Positions 1 through 7,818 of a stretch of 64,000 bases of DNA are shown here, piece by piece. Where the stretch lies: positions 2,232,001 through 2,296,000 of the forward strand of contig OZ244812.1 in NCBI GenBank assembly GCA_965220205.1. Direction: 5' to 3'. The stretch comes from G965220205 sp965220205 (GTDB lineage: Bacteria > Chloroflexota > Dehalococcoidia > Lucifugimonadales > Australimonadaceae). The stretch's first letter is position 1. Every line of letters begins with the position of its first letter. The notes under the pieces were generated by a model. That model was not told the DNA's origin. It worked only from the letters and a program-made list of their open reading frames with translations, and did no database searches. The translations under genes were made by a program, and so were the position numbers.

Positions 1-1609
1 GCGGGCCGCCGTGGCTGAGGAGCTCGTCGTGGAACGCCTTCAAACTGTAGGCGTCCCCCTGCTCCGCCTGCCAATCGGCGCGGAGCTTGTAGATCAGCAG
101 CTTGCCAAGCGTGTAGTTGAGATACCCCGGATCGAACGTCCCGCGCACCGCCTCGTGCCGGGCGGGCAGCTCCTCCATGTACGCGTTGTCCTGAAAGAAC
201 CGCGCCGCGTCGTCAAGCGCGAGACCCTGCGTGTGCATTCGGAGCGAGCAGAGCAGGCGGCACACGCGGACGAGCGCCTCCTGAGCCTGGGCAAACTCCA
301 TGCGGGGGTCGCCGCCGCCGTAGCCCGCCTCGAGCATCATCTCCTCGCAGTAGTGCGCCCAGCCCTCCCAGAACGAGTAGGCGCCGAACACCTTCGACAC
401 GGCGGAAGGGGCGTAGTGATGCCGCAAGAAGTGCACGTAGTGCCCGGGGTACACCTCATGCACCGAGATCACCTTGAGCGTGGCGTAGTTGAAGTTGCTC
501 AACCACTCCTCGGCCTGCTCGGCGCTCCAGTGCTCCTCGACCGGCGTCACGTAGTAGAACGACTCCGTCGCCGTCTGCTCGAATGCGCCGGGGCCGTTCA
601 TCGCCGCAAAGGCCCAGCGCATGAACGCGGGCGTCTCGCGCACCTCGCACCGCACCTCGGACACCACCGACGCCACATCGTGGTCGACGACGTAGGCCCG
701 GGTCTCCTCGAGCATCTCGCGCGTCTCGTCGATGAGGCGGTCTGCCGATGGGTGGTCACGAGTGACGACCGCGATCGCCTCGGCCAACGGCGCCCCGGGC
801 GCGATCCGCTCAGCCGCTCGACGCACTATCTCTTGATTGCGGGCAAGCTCTCGCTCGCCGGCCGCCTCGATCTCCGCGAGCGGCAGGTCCACCATCTCGC
901 CATGGCGGAGCATCTCAGCGTAGAGGTCCGCGCCGATGGCGAACTCGTCGGTTGCGCCGTCGCGGACCCCTTTCAGGTAATCGACAAAGCCGCCTACCGC
1001 CTCAGCCGCCAACCCGATAGCAGCCGTCGCGTCCTGAGCGAGGCCGTCCGAGGCGTGCTGACCGACGAATGCCGCGAGGTCGCCCTCGTAGAAGCCGCGA
1101 AGTCCCTCGTACGCCTCGATCCCCTGCTCGAGGACCGGGGCAGGCAGCGGCGGCGCCAGCAGCGAGCGGACCCCTTCCAGGTACGCGGGCACGCCGCGCA
1201 ACAGGCGAGCCAGGCTCGCGATGCGCTGCTCGACCGGCGCGTAGGAGCGGTCCATGTAGTTCGTGACATCGATGGGGTACATCAGAGCCATCGGGTCCTT
1301 GCGGAAGGGACGCAGCCGGGTCAAGTCGAACAGCTCGCCGCGCAGACCTCCGACGATGAGGGCGTAGTCGAAGCGTCCCTGAGCGTCGAGAGCATCCAAC
1401 GGCACGGCGTCGGCGGCCGCGAGCTCGGAACTCAGCTCCGCCGCGCGAGCGTCAAACGCCGCCTGCGATGCGACGGGCAGCACGCCGTCGAACTCGTGGA
1501 AGCCCGACGAAGCGGCCTCGGCCGGATGCGCGCGCCACCGCTCTCGCAGCACGCGCTCCGACAGCGCAGCCAGCGCCTCGCCTGCTTCTTTCTCAGCGTC
1601 AGTGGTCAT
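1..1609 (-). CDS. DUF885 family protein (probable metallo-hydrolase), 3' end cut by window edge
   Basis: The reading frame starts at an ATG (complement of 1607-1609), begins MTTDAEKEAGEAL and stays open to base 1 without a stop, giving about 536 residues. The family is usually somewhat longer, so only a short C-terminal piece is missing. The diagnostic segment HEVYPGHYVH lies near residue 380; this HExxPGH signature is typical of DUF885 proteins, which are distantly related to zinc peptidases. Function in this family is poorly established; hydrolysis of a small peptide-like or ester substrate is the usual guess. No signal peptide is visible. A degenerate REP-like hairpin separates it from the nuclease gene upstream. 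Confidence 0.85.
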   Translation of the reverse strand, partial: MTTDAEKEAGEALAALSERVLRERWRAHPAEAASSGFHEFDGVLPVASQAAFDARAAELSSELAAADAVPLDALDAQGRFDYALIVGGLRGELFDLTRLRPFRKDPMALMYPIDVTNYMDRSYAPVEQRIASLARLLRGVPAYLEGVRSLLAPPLPAPVLEQGIEAYEGLRGFYEGDLAAFVGQHASDGLAQDATAAIGLAAEAVGGFVDYLKGVRDGATDEFAIGADLYAEMLRHGEMVDLPLAEIEAAGERELARNQEIVRRAAERIAPGAPLAEAIAVVTRDHPSADRLIDETREMLEETRAYVVDHDVASVVSEVRCEVRETPAFMRWAFAAMNGPGAFEQTATESFYYVTPVEEHWSAEQAEEWLSNFNYATLKVISVHEVYPGHYVHFLRHHYAPSAVSKVFGAYSFWEGWAHYCEEMMLEAGYGGGDPRMEFAQAQEALVRVCRLLCSLRMHTQGLALDDAARFFQDNAYMEELPARHEAVRGTFDPGYLNYTLGKLLIYKLRADWQAEQGDAYSLKAFHDELLSHGGP

Positions 1610-1659
1610 GCGGGCAGGTTATGCGGTCTCCGCGGCGAGGACAACCGGGGCAGGCGAGG

Positions 1660-1693
1660 GCGTGGATTCCCGTGTCGGCGCGGGAGAGACGGG
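1660..1693. repeat. degenerate REP-like hairpin unit
   Basis: The stretch reads GTGGATTCCCGTGTCGGCGC followed by GGGAGAGACGG. It is a decayed copy of the palindromic repeat seen intact at 62782-62805 (arms ATTCCCGTG and CACGGGAAT), in the opposite orientation. It sits between two codirectional genes. Confidence 0.6.
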
Positions 1694-1707
1694 GAGGGGC
1701 ATGCCTT

Positions 1708-2373
1708 CTAGAACAGCTCCGTCTCCGCCTCCTCCGGGTCCTCGTCGATACGCTCGGGGCAGTTCACGGAGGTGATGTCGCAGAAGCCGCACTCGGAGGG
1801 GCTCGGCGTTCTCAGCGGGGGATGCTCACCGTCCGCGAGTCTCTTGATGAGGCTGGCGACCCGGTCGACGAATACCTCGTCAACGGCAGAGGACGGTATG
1901 TCCATGGCGTAGTCGTTGTAGACGACACGACCCGCGATTGGCAGGTCCCGGTACTGGGGTCGGGCGAGCGGAAACGCCCACATGTAGAGCATCACCTGGG
2001 CGCTGTGGAAGACGTGCGGCTGGCCTGACTTGACGTCGTGGATGGTCACGTTGCCGTCCTCGATGGATACGAGATCGGGCGTCCCGGCGAGCGTGGCGGA
2101 CGCTCCCCGGAGCTTGAAGTTGTTCTGATTGTCGACGTACACAGCCGCGCCGTCCGCGATAAGGAGCTCGCGCTCCTCGTTGAGGCGCGTGTTGTGCTCC
2201 ATGATCCAGCGGTCGCGGTCGAAATCGGAGGGAGCTTTCGGCCAACTCCAGCCTTCGTGCTGCGCCCTGAACCAGGACGCCCACCAGCAGAAGTCATGGC
2301 CCGAGAGGAGCTTTGCGAGCCACGTTACCCAGACGTAGGGCTGCTCTCGGACCTGAGGCCCGCCGAGGTTCAC
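1708..2373 (-). CDS. Cas4/RecB-like PD-(D/E)XK nuclease with probable Fe-S cluster
   Basis: This 221-residue protein shows the complete PD-(D/E)XK nuclease core: GTPDL with D100, HDVKSG with D113 and K115, and QVMLY with Q126 and Y130 (the QxxxY motif of RecB/Cas4-type enzymes). A cysteine at 29 and a C-terminal C195-x2-C198-x6-C205 group match the four-cysteine Fe-S arrangement of Cas4 and AddB-like nucleases. The start is GTG at 2373, because its GTGA overlaps the TGA stop of the upstream VOC gene, implying translational coupling. No cas genes or CRISPR repeats lie nearby, so a stand-alone DNA-processing role is more likely than CRISPR adaptation. The target is unknown. Confidence 0.8.
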   Translation of the reverse strand: MNLGGPQVREQPYVWVTWLAKLLSGHDFCWWASWFRAQHEGWSWPKAPSDFDRDRWIMEHNTRLNEERELLIADGAAVYVDNQNNFKLRGASATLAGTPDLVSIEDGNVTIHDVKSGQPHVFHSAQVMLYMWAFPLARPQYRDLPIAGRVVYNDYAMDIPSSAVDEVFVDRVASLIKRLADGEHPPLRTPSPSECGFCDITSVNCPERIDEDPEEAETELF

Positions 2374-2756
2374 TGGTCGAGCCCCGGGGGCGAGGGCGCT
2401 GTCATGAGCTCGATGCTGTGGCCGTCGGGATCGGTGAAGAAGATGCGGCGGCCGCCGTTCAGGTGGTCCCACTGCATATTCTTGTCGCGGCTGCTCGTGC
2501 CGTAGGCGATGTCATCGTCGCCCAAGCGTCCCAGGACCGCGTCGAACTCCTCGTCCGCTACGTGAAACGCGAGGTGCAGCCGTGGGAGCTCGCCGCCTGT
2601 GTCCTTGTCGTCGAAGCGCACAACCAGCGTGCCGTTCACTCGAACGTGCCCCTGCGAGCCGCGAACGCCCAGGAACTCCCAGCCCATCACTCGCGCCATC
2701 AGCCGGCTCGCCGCCTCCTTGTCCCTCACTGGAACGATCGTGTGGTCCAACTCCAT
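2370..2756 (-). CDS. VOC (glyoxalase/bleomycin-resistance fold) family protein
   Basis: The 128-residue protein starts MELDHTIVPV and has the paired beta-alpha-beta-beta-beta pattern of the vicinal oxygen chelate fold. Candidate metal ligands are H5, the His of HLAFHV and the Glu of SIELM near the C-terminus. Members of the family act as glyoxalases, extradiol dioxygenases or resistance proteins, and the sequence does not tell which. It is translationally coupled to the downstream nuclease by a GTGA overlap, which is odd for a metabolic enzyme. A second VOC gene lies at 32612-33007 but is not closely similar by eye. Confidence 0.8.
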   Translation of the reverse strand: MELDHTIVPVRDKEAASRLMARVMGWEFLGVRGSQGHVRVNGTLVVRFDDKDTGGELPRLHLAFHVADEEFDAVLGRLGDDDIAYGTSSRDKNMQWDHLNGGRRIFFTDPDGHSIELMTAPSPPGLDQ

Positions 2757-2805
2757 GGCTGCCTCCTCTGCCGCGCCGCTGCGTCGACGGCGGGTTCTGG
2801 TCCGG

Positions 2806-3780
2806 CTAGGTGTCGAGAGTCGCGGCGGCGAATAGGTCCTCGTATCCCAGCGGGTCGGAAACGACCCCCTGCTCGTAGTTGTAGCGCACGTAAGCGTCGA
2901 TAGTCCTCTTGTTGGCGGCGATGCCGTATTTGAAGGGATCGCCCCAGTCGGACATCTGCTCCTTCAGCCGTTCGCGCAGATAGACAACCGAGAACCCGGC
3001 GCGATCGTTCAGGATGTCGTCGTAGGCCATCTGCTTCGCCGCCTCGAAGGCGTTGTAGACGTTGGCCGCCAGCTCGGGGTTCTGCGCCGCCAGCTGGCGG
3101 CTCATCACCATCATGTGCACGGGCGTGTAGATCGACGTCTCGCGGTACAGCCTCATGTCCTCGGCGAGGTAGTCCGGGAACAGGCGCTTCACCTGCGGGC
3201 TCTCCTCGAGCAGGTCGAATGCCCGTCCGTCGGAGATGTCCCCCATGAGGACATCGACCTCGCCGTCGAGCAGCAGCTCGTAGGGCCGCTTCTTCGGGTC
3301 GGGCGAGTCGACTCGATTGCTCGTGTCGCCGTAGAACGGGAACAGCTCGTCCCTCCCCCCGCCGACCCACGTGACGGTCGAGAAGTCGACGCCGTAGCGC
3401 TCATGCAAGAGGCCCTGGATCCAGATGGAGACAGCCGAGGTCGGACGGGCCCCGCCGATGCGCTTGCCCGCGATGTCCTGGGGCCCGTCGATGCCGGCGT
3501 CCGCCCGCACGAAGACGTAGGTGTAGACGGGCTTGCGTTTCGAGAACACAGGCAGTCCGATGAACTGCCAGCCGGCGGCGACAGCCGGGAGGAAGCTGCC
3601 GATGTTGATCTCGGTCAACCCGAAGTCCCCTGTCTTCAGCGGGCTCTTCGCGTTCAAGTTCGTCCCGCCGCGGTCGTCGCTAACGCGGAGGCGGGCCCCC
3701 TCGATCGGCGCCCGCCCCTCGATCAGAGGCATCGTCACGTCGTACCGCAACCGCGGAATCTCGAGTTCGACTTCGTCCAT
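2806..3780 (-). CDS. 4,5-dihydroxyphthalate decarboxylase-like protein (periplasmic-binding-protein fold)
   Basis: The ATG at 3780 is preceded by a good GGAGG and gives 324 residues beginning MDEVELEIPRLRYDV. The N-terminal pattern (RYDVTMPLIEGRAPIEGARL) and the central region with FVRADAGI and RIGGARPTSAV resemble the 4,5-dihydroxyphthalate decarboxylase group, which has a type-2 periplasmic-binding-protein fold but is cytoplasmic. There is no signal peptide or lipobox here, which argues against an ordinary ABC binding protein. In phthalate degradation this enzyme acts after a Rieske phthalate dioxygenase, and two Rieske oxygenases of that general type are in this window. A role in aromatic carboxylate breakdown is therefore plausible but unproven. 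Confidence 0.65.
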   Translation of the reverse strand: MDEVELEIPRLRYDVTMPLIEGRAPIEGARLRVSDDRGGTNLNAKSPLKTGDFGLTEINIGSFLPAVAAGWQFIGLPVFSKRKPVYTYVFVRADAGIDGPQDIAGKRIGGARPTSAVSIWIQGLLHERYGVDFSTVTWVGGGRDELFPFYGDTSNRVDSPDPKKRPYELLLDGEVDVLMGDISDGRAFDLLEESPQVKRLFPDYLAEDMRLYRETSIYTPVHMMVMSRQLAAQNPELAANVYNAFEAAKQMAYDDILNDRAGFSVVYLRERLKEQMSDWGDPFKYGIAANKRTIDAYVRYNYEQGVVSDPLGYEDLFAAATLDT

Positions 3781-3908
3781 GATGACAACCTCCGTCGCTG
3801 ATCGGTCGCTGTCGCCCGTACGACCGGGCGCGCCCGAGCATATAGGCGGGCACGAAGAACGGCAACGCTCGGCCGGCCTTCGTCGATCAGGCGACCAGGG
3901 CGCGAGGT

Positions 3909-4092
3909 GGCGTGGATTCCGTGTCGGGGCACGGGAATGACGGACTCGGGGCACGTACCGCTCCAGGGTCCGGATGCGGACTCCCGTGTCGGGGCAGGAG
4001 AATGACGGGGGTTCGGGGTTCTCGCCGTAGTGGGCGGTCCGACTGCGAGGGGGCGTGGATTCCCGTGTCGGGGCACGAGAATGACGGGAGTC
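3909..4092. repeat. cluster of REP-like palindromic units
   Basis: Three recognisable units and one fragment occur at about 3909-3942, 3975-4006, 4052-4086 and 4089-4108. Each carries a version of the ATTCCCGTG/CACGGGAAT hairpin in the reverse orientation, and the third is preceded by the satellite GTAGTGGGCGGTCCG. The same composite unit occurs at 56157 and 62755. No gene is supported in this stretch; short open frames here are only repeat sequence. Confidence 0.8.
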
Positions 4093-4120
4093 GGGGCACG
4101 GAGATGACGGCAGGTGAGAC

Positions 4121-4406
4121 GGAATTGAACGGAAATGGGCCAAAATGGCCGGAAATGGGCCCAAAACATGAGGTTTTTCACTCGTAAATTGCAGGGTTTA
4201 CGAGTGGAGGGTTGAAATAGTGCGACATTCTGCGACATTTCGCGACATTTACTCGTAAATCGGGCCGGCGGCCCGGCGCGCCAGCGCCCGGTGGTTTCGG
4301 GGGCCCTTCGACGGGCTCAGGACAGGCTTCGACGGCTCAGGGCAGGCTTCAACAGGCATGGTAGGGGTTGGGAGGCGTTGGGGCGAGGGGCGGATGTCGC
4401 GGCGGG
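4121..4406 (-). repeat. ACTCGTA/TGTCGCA intergenic element, copy A
   Basis: This ~285-bp non-coding unit is nearly identical, in reverse orientation, to 63073-63338 and shares its architecture with 43307-43545. Read on the - strand it has a TTTACGAGTAAA near-palindrome, three heptads TGTCGCG/TGTCGCA at 10-bp spacing (4221-4250), a hairpin with arms CACTCGTA/TACGAGTG (4179-4206), and two direct copies of GGCCCATTTCCG. No transposase, terminal repeat or target duplication is evident. Its function is unknown. Confidence 0.8.
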
Positions 4407-4554
4407 GCTGGCCTCCCGACTGTAGACAACGCGTCTAGGAACTACAGCTCGCAGACTGACCGGTAGGCCGCGTCCGTGGAGAGCGTTCCTTGCCCAACTA
4501 TGGCCGCGGGGCTAGGATGGCCCGGCGCTTGCTGCGCTGCGAGGAGGCGGAACG

Positions 4555-5334
4555 ATGCCATCAGACTGGACGACCCTCGACGTTGACAGCGCTCCGATGG
4601 AGTCCTACCTGGCCGTGCCGGACGGGACAGGCCCATTCCCCGGCGTCGTCGTTGGCATGCATACCTACGGCGTCGATCGAGGCGTACGGCAGTTCTGCGA
4701 CGACCTTGCCCGCGAGGGGTTCGCGGCGATCGCGCCGTACCTCTATCACCGCAACACCGACCTCACGGTGCATGAGTACAGCGCTATCCCATTCGAAGAC
4801 CCGCGCCGAAGGGAGGAGGCCGCCGTCAGGGGCCGGGCCACGAGCCTGAACGACCTCCGGCAGGACGTGCTCGCTGCGGTCGCGTATCTCCGGGAGCTCC
4901 CACAGGTGGGAGCGTCGCCCGTCGGCATCACCGGGTTCTGCCTCGGCGGGCGCCTCTCGCTCTACATGGCGGGCGCCTCCGACACGTTCGCGGCGTCCGC
5001 TATCTTCTACGGCACCGACATGAACCGGGCCCGCGGCGGCGATCCTTCGCCGCTGTCCTTTGCGGCCAACATCAGCTGCGCGCTCGCGGGGTTCTTCGGC
5101 AGCGAGGACCAGAACCCGAGCCCGGCCGACGTGGACGAGGTCGACGCCGAGCTCGATCGACTGGGCGTCCCGCACACGTTCCACCGCTTCGAGGGAGCGC
5201 CCCACGCGTTCAACGACCCGTACAACCCGGTGCGTTGGACCCCGGAGCCGGCCGCCGAGGCGTGGCGGTTGCTCATCAAGTTCTTCACGCGCGCGCTCGC
5301 CGTTGGGGAGCATGCCCAGCAGACGACAGCGTGA
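4555..5334 (+). CDS. dienelactone hydrolase family protein
   Basis: The 259-residue alpha/beta hydrolase starts at an ATG behind GAGGAGG. It carries the dienelactone hydrolase nucleophile motif GFCLGGR with C129, an acid at D185 (SEDQNPS) and H217 (GAPHAF), a complete Cys-Asp-His triad. Classical members open dienelactones in chlorocatechol breakdown; many relatives are general carboxyl-ester or lactone hydrolases. It leads a + strand trio with an SDR 13 bp downstream and a GMC oxidoreductase, all of which could process one oxygenated substrate. This trio converges on the large - strand catabolic operon. Confidence 0.88.
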   Translation: MPSDWTTLDVDSAPMESYLAVPDGTGPFPGVVVGMHTYGVDRGVRQFCDDLAREGFAAIAPYLYHRNTDLTVHEYSAIPFEDPRRREEAAVRGRATSLNDLRQDVLAAVAYLRELPQVGASPVGITGFCLGGRLSLYMAGASDTFAASAIFYGTDMNRARGGDPSPLSFAANISCALAGFFGSEDQNPSPADVDEVDAELDRLGVPHTFHRFEGAPHAFNDPYNPVRWTPEPAAEAWRLLIKFFTRALAVGEHAQQTTA

Positions 5335-5347
5335 CCGGAGGACAGTA

Positions 5348-6109
5348 ATGCGCTTAGAGAACAAAGTCTCGATAGTCACCGGCGCCGGCAGGAACATCGG
5401 CGAGGGCATTGCGCACGCCTTCGCCGAGGAGGGCGCCTACGTCGCGGTCGTTGACTGGCTGGAGGAGCGCGCGCAGAGCGTCGCGGACGCCATCAACGCC
5501 CAGTGCGACGGCGCGGCGATGGCCCTGACTTGCGACGTCACCAAGAGCGACGCGGTCGAGGGGATGACCCGCGCGGTGATCGAGCGTTGGGGCCGCGTCG
5601 ACGTGCTCGTGAACAACGTCGGGGTCGTGGACCGCGTCAACGTCCTCGAACTCCCCGAGGAGGAGTGGGAGCGCGTCATCGGCGTCTCGCTGAAGAGCCA
5701 GTTCCTCTGCACGAAGTACGCGGCCAAGCACATGGTCGAGCGGGGAGGGGGCGGACGCATCATCTGCATCGCCTCGACCTCCGGGCATCGCGGACGGGAC
5801 GGCGCGGTGGCGTACCCCGCGGCGAAGGGCGGCGTGTTGAACATGACAAGGGCGTTCGCGGTGCAGTTGGCCCCCTACGACATACGGGTCAACAGCGTGA
5901 CGCCGAGCAGCGTCCTGACGATAGCGGAGCCCGGCGCGCCCGAGCGCATCCGGACGCCGAACAACCTCATCGGACGGAGCACCACGCCCCGGGACGTCGC
6001 GCTCGCGTGCGTGTTCCTTGCCTCCGACGACGCCGACGCGATCACCGGCATCGACCTGCCCGTCGACGGCGGCGCGCTGGCCGGCTCAGCGCCGCCGCGG
6101 GCCCGCTGA
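5348..6109 (+). CDS. short-chain dehydrogenase/reductase
   Basis: The 253-residue protein starts at ATG 5348, preceded by GGAGG (5337-5341). It has the classical SDR signature: cofactor motif TGAGRNIG (11-18), NNVG at 89-92, catalytic S143, and Y156-x3-K160. The C-terminus ends with the usual TGIDLPVDGG segment. It is an NAD(P)-dependent oxidoreductase of unknown substrate. Its position between the dienelactone hydrolase and the GMC oxidoreductase, with short gaps, suggests a shared pathway for an alcohol or ketone intermediate. Confidence 0.9.
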   Translation: MRLENKVSIVTGAGRNIGEGIAHAFAEEGAYVAVVDWLEERAQSVADAINAQCDGAAMALTCDVTKSDAVEGMTRAVIERWGRVDVLVNNVGVVDRVNVLELPEEEWERVIGVSLKSQFLCTKYAAKHMVERGGGGRIICIASTSGHRGRDGAVAYPAAKGGVLNMTRAFAVQLAPYDIRVNSVTPSSVLTIAEPGAPERIRTPNNLIGRSTTPRDVALACVFLASDDADAITGIDLPVDGGALAGSAPPRAR

Positions 6110-6141
6110 GCCGGGCGCGCTGAGCCGTACGGAGGCGGAGC

Positions 6142-7662
6142 ATGCAACAGCAGCAGTCGTACGATGTCATCGTTGTTGGGGGCGGATCGGCCGGGTGCGC
6201 CGCGGCAGCCCGACTTTCGGAAGACCCGCGACGCCGGGTGTTGCTGCTCGAGGCAGGGCCCGACCCGACGCCGATCCCCGAGGCCATCGCCGACGCGTCC
6301 CGCGGCGTCCGGCCGCTGCTCGAATCGCCCTACCTGATCATGTACCCGACCGAGCGCAAGCTCGACGGCAGCACGTACTACCCGCTCAGCGGCCGAATCA
6401 TGGGCGGCGGCTCGTCGGTGAACGCGATGGCGGTCGTGCGTCCCACGAAGCACGACCTCGACACTTGGGCCGCGCTGGGCAACCCAGGCTGGTCCTACGA
6501 CGACTGCCTGCCCGTCCTCAAGCGGATCGAGTCCGACCAGGACTTCGGCCACGACCCCATCCACGGGACCGACGGCCCGCTCCATGTGACGCGCCGGTTC
6601 TCGCTGAGCTCGCCGAGGTCGGAGCTCGTCGCGGCGTTCATCGACCGGGCCGTCAGCATGGGCCTGCCCCTGTGTCCGGACCTCAACGTGCCGAACCCCG
6701 TCGGAATCAGCCCCGGCGCCGCGAACATCAAGAACGGCGTCCGGCAGTCGGCCAACGTCGCTTATCTCGACCCGGCGCGCGGGCGTCCGAATTTGGAGGT
6801 CGTCGCGGACGCCGCTGTCGTCTCGTTACAGGTGGCCCACGGGCGCGTCGAGGAGCTTGTATACGAGCACGGAGGCGACAGGCGTACGGTGTCCGCCGAC
6901 CGTATCGTCCTGAGCGCGGGCGTGTACCACAGCCCACAGATCCTCATGCTCTCCGGCATTGGGCCGGCGCGGGACCTCGAGGCGCTGGGCGTCGACGTTG
7001 TCCATCCGCTCCCGGGCGTCGGGGAGAACTACCAGGACCACGCAGGCGTCAACATGACGTTCGAGGGTCCGTCGGCGTTCAACCCGGACTGGATCGTGGC
7101 CGGCTTCCGGCTCATCTTCAAGAGCAACCCGGACCTCGCGAACGGCGACTTCCACATCTTCATGCGGCCGCCGGTGGAGATAGCGGGGCTCAAGCGCATG
7201 ATGCCGATTGCCATCAACAGGATCGAGGACCACGGCCGCGGTAGGGTCTCCCTCCGTAGCGCCGACCCCCACGACCTGCCCGCCATCGACGACGGCCTGA
7301 TGACGCATCCCGCCGACATCGAAGCCATGACCACGGCGATGGGGTTCGTCTATGCCTTACTGCAAGATGAGTCGATGAGGAACTACTACGGACCGCTGCT
7401 CCACCCCGGGGCGGAGGAGGAGTGGGCCCGGTTCGCGCGGACGACCTACGACAGCTACCACCACGGCGTGGGCACGTGCAAGATGGGGCCGGCGTCGGAC
7501 CCCCTGGCCGTCGTCGACAACACGCTTCGCGTGCATGGCATCGACAACCTCTACGTGGCCGACGCCTCAATCATGCCGACGGTGACGCACGCCAACACGA
7601 ACGTCACAGCGCTCATGATCGGCGAGCGGGTGGCCGACTTCATCAAGGCAGCGGACGGCTAG
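6142..7662 (+). CDS. GMC family FAD-dependent oxidoreductase (choline dehydrogenase-like)
   Basis: This 506-residue flavoprotein begins with the Rossmann FAD motif VVGGGSAG (residues 11-18) followed by LLLEAGP, and has the GMC signature GRIMGGGSSVNAM in the first third. The active-site region HHGVGTCKMG and the C-terminal THANTNVTALMIGERV segment supply the conserved catalytic His and Asn. Family members oxidise alcohols (choline, glucose, polyethylene glycol). No signal peptide is visible, so a cytoplasmic enzyme is likely. The TAG stop lies inside the CTAG target site of the MITE inserted immediately downstream, so that element did not truncate the protein. Confidence 0.9.
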   Translation: MQQQQSYDVIVVGGGSAGCAAAARLSEDPRRRVLLLEAGPDPTPIPEAIADASRGVRPLLESPYLIMYPTERKLDGSTYYPLSGRIMGGGSSVNAMAVVRPTKHDLDTWAALGNPGWSYDDCLPVLKRIESDQDFGHDPIHGTDGPLHVTRRFSLSSPRSELVAAFIDRAVSMGLPLCPDLNVPNPVGISPGAANIKNGVRQSANVAYLDPARGRPNLEVVADAAVVSLQVAHGRVEELVYEHGGDRRTVSADRIVLSAGVYHSPQILMLSGIGPARDLEALGVDVVHPLPGVGENYQDHAGVNMTFEGPSAFNPDWIVAGFRLIFKSNPDLANGDFHIFMRPPVEIAGLKRMMPIAINRIEDHGRGRVSLRSADPHDLPAIDDGLMTHPADIEAMTTAMGFVYALLQDESMRNYYGPLLHPGAEEEWARFARTTYDSYHHGVGTCKMGPASDPLAVVDNTLRVHGIDNLYVADASIMPTVTHANTNVTALMIGERVADFIKAADG

Positions 7663-7806
7663 GGAACCTCTGAACAAGACTTCCCCCTCCTCAATCCTCC
7701 CCCAGTGGGGAGGAGGCCGGATTGGAGCCCCCTCAATCCGTTCGTGGGACCCTTCGACGAGCTCAGGGCGAACGGATTGGGACGGAGATATTCAGAGGTT
7801 CCCTAG
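7659..7806. mobile_element. IS5-like MITE with perfect inverted ends and CTAG target duplication
   Basis: A 140-bp non-coding body (7663-7802) is bounded by perfect inverted repeats GGAACCTCTGAA and TTCAGAGGTTCC, and flanked on both sides by CTAG. CTAG fits the YTAR 4-bp duplications typical of IS5-group insertions. The interior holds a CCTCCCCCAGTGGGGAGG hairpin found elsewhere in the window. It lies between the convergent GMC and bicupin genes, where the hairpin may act as a bidirectional transcription barrier. A related, more decayed copy in reverse orientation is at 56122-56307. Confidence 0.8.
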
Positions 7807-7818
7807 GAGGCGGCCCGC

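Noticed and set aside
11..1711. A 566-codon open frame on the + strand over the left edge
   Set aside because: It is the complement of the DUF885 gene. Its translation is rich in Arg, His and Val with no domain, whereas the - strand gives a clear HEVYPGHYVH protein.
3781..4164. N-terminal extension of the 4,5-dihydroxyphthalate-decarboxylase-like protein
   Set aside because: The extra residues are Pro/Arg/Ser repeat translation through the REP cluster; ATG 3780 has a GGAGG at proper spacing.
3887..4187. Short frames on both strands in the repeat cluster
   Set aside because: They consist of translated REP-like repeats and have no ribosome binding sites or recognisable protein sequence.
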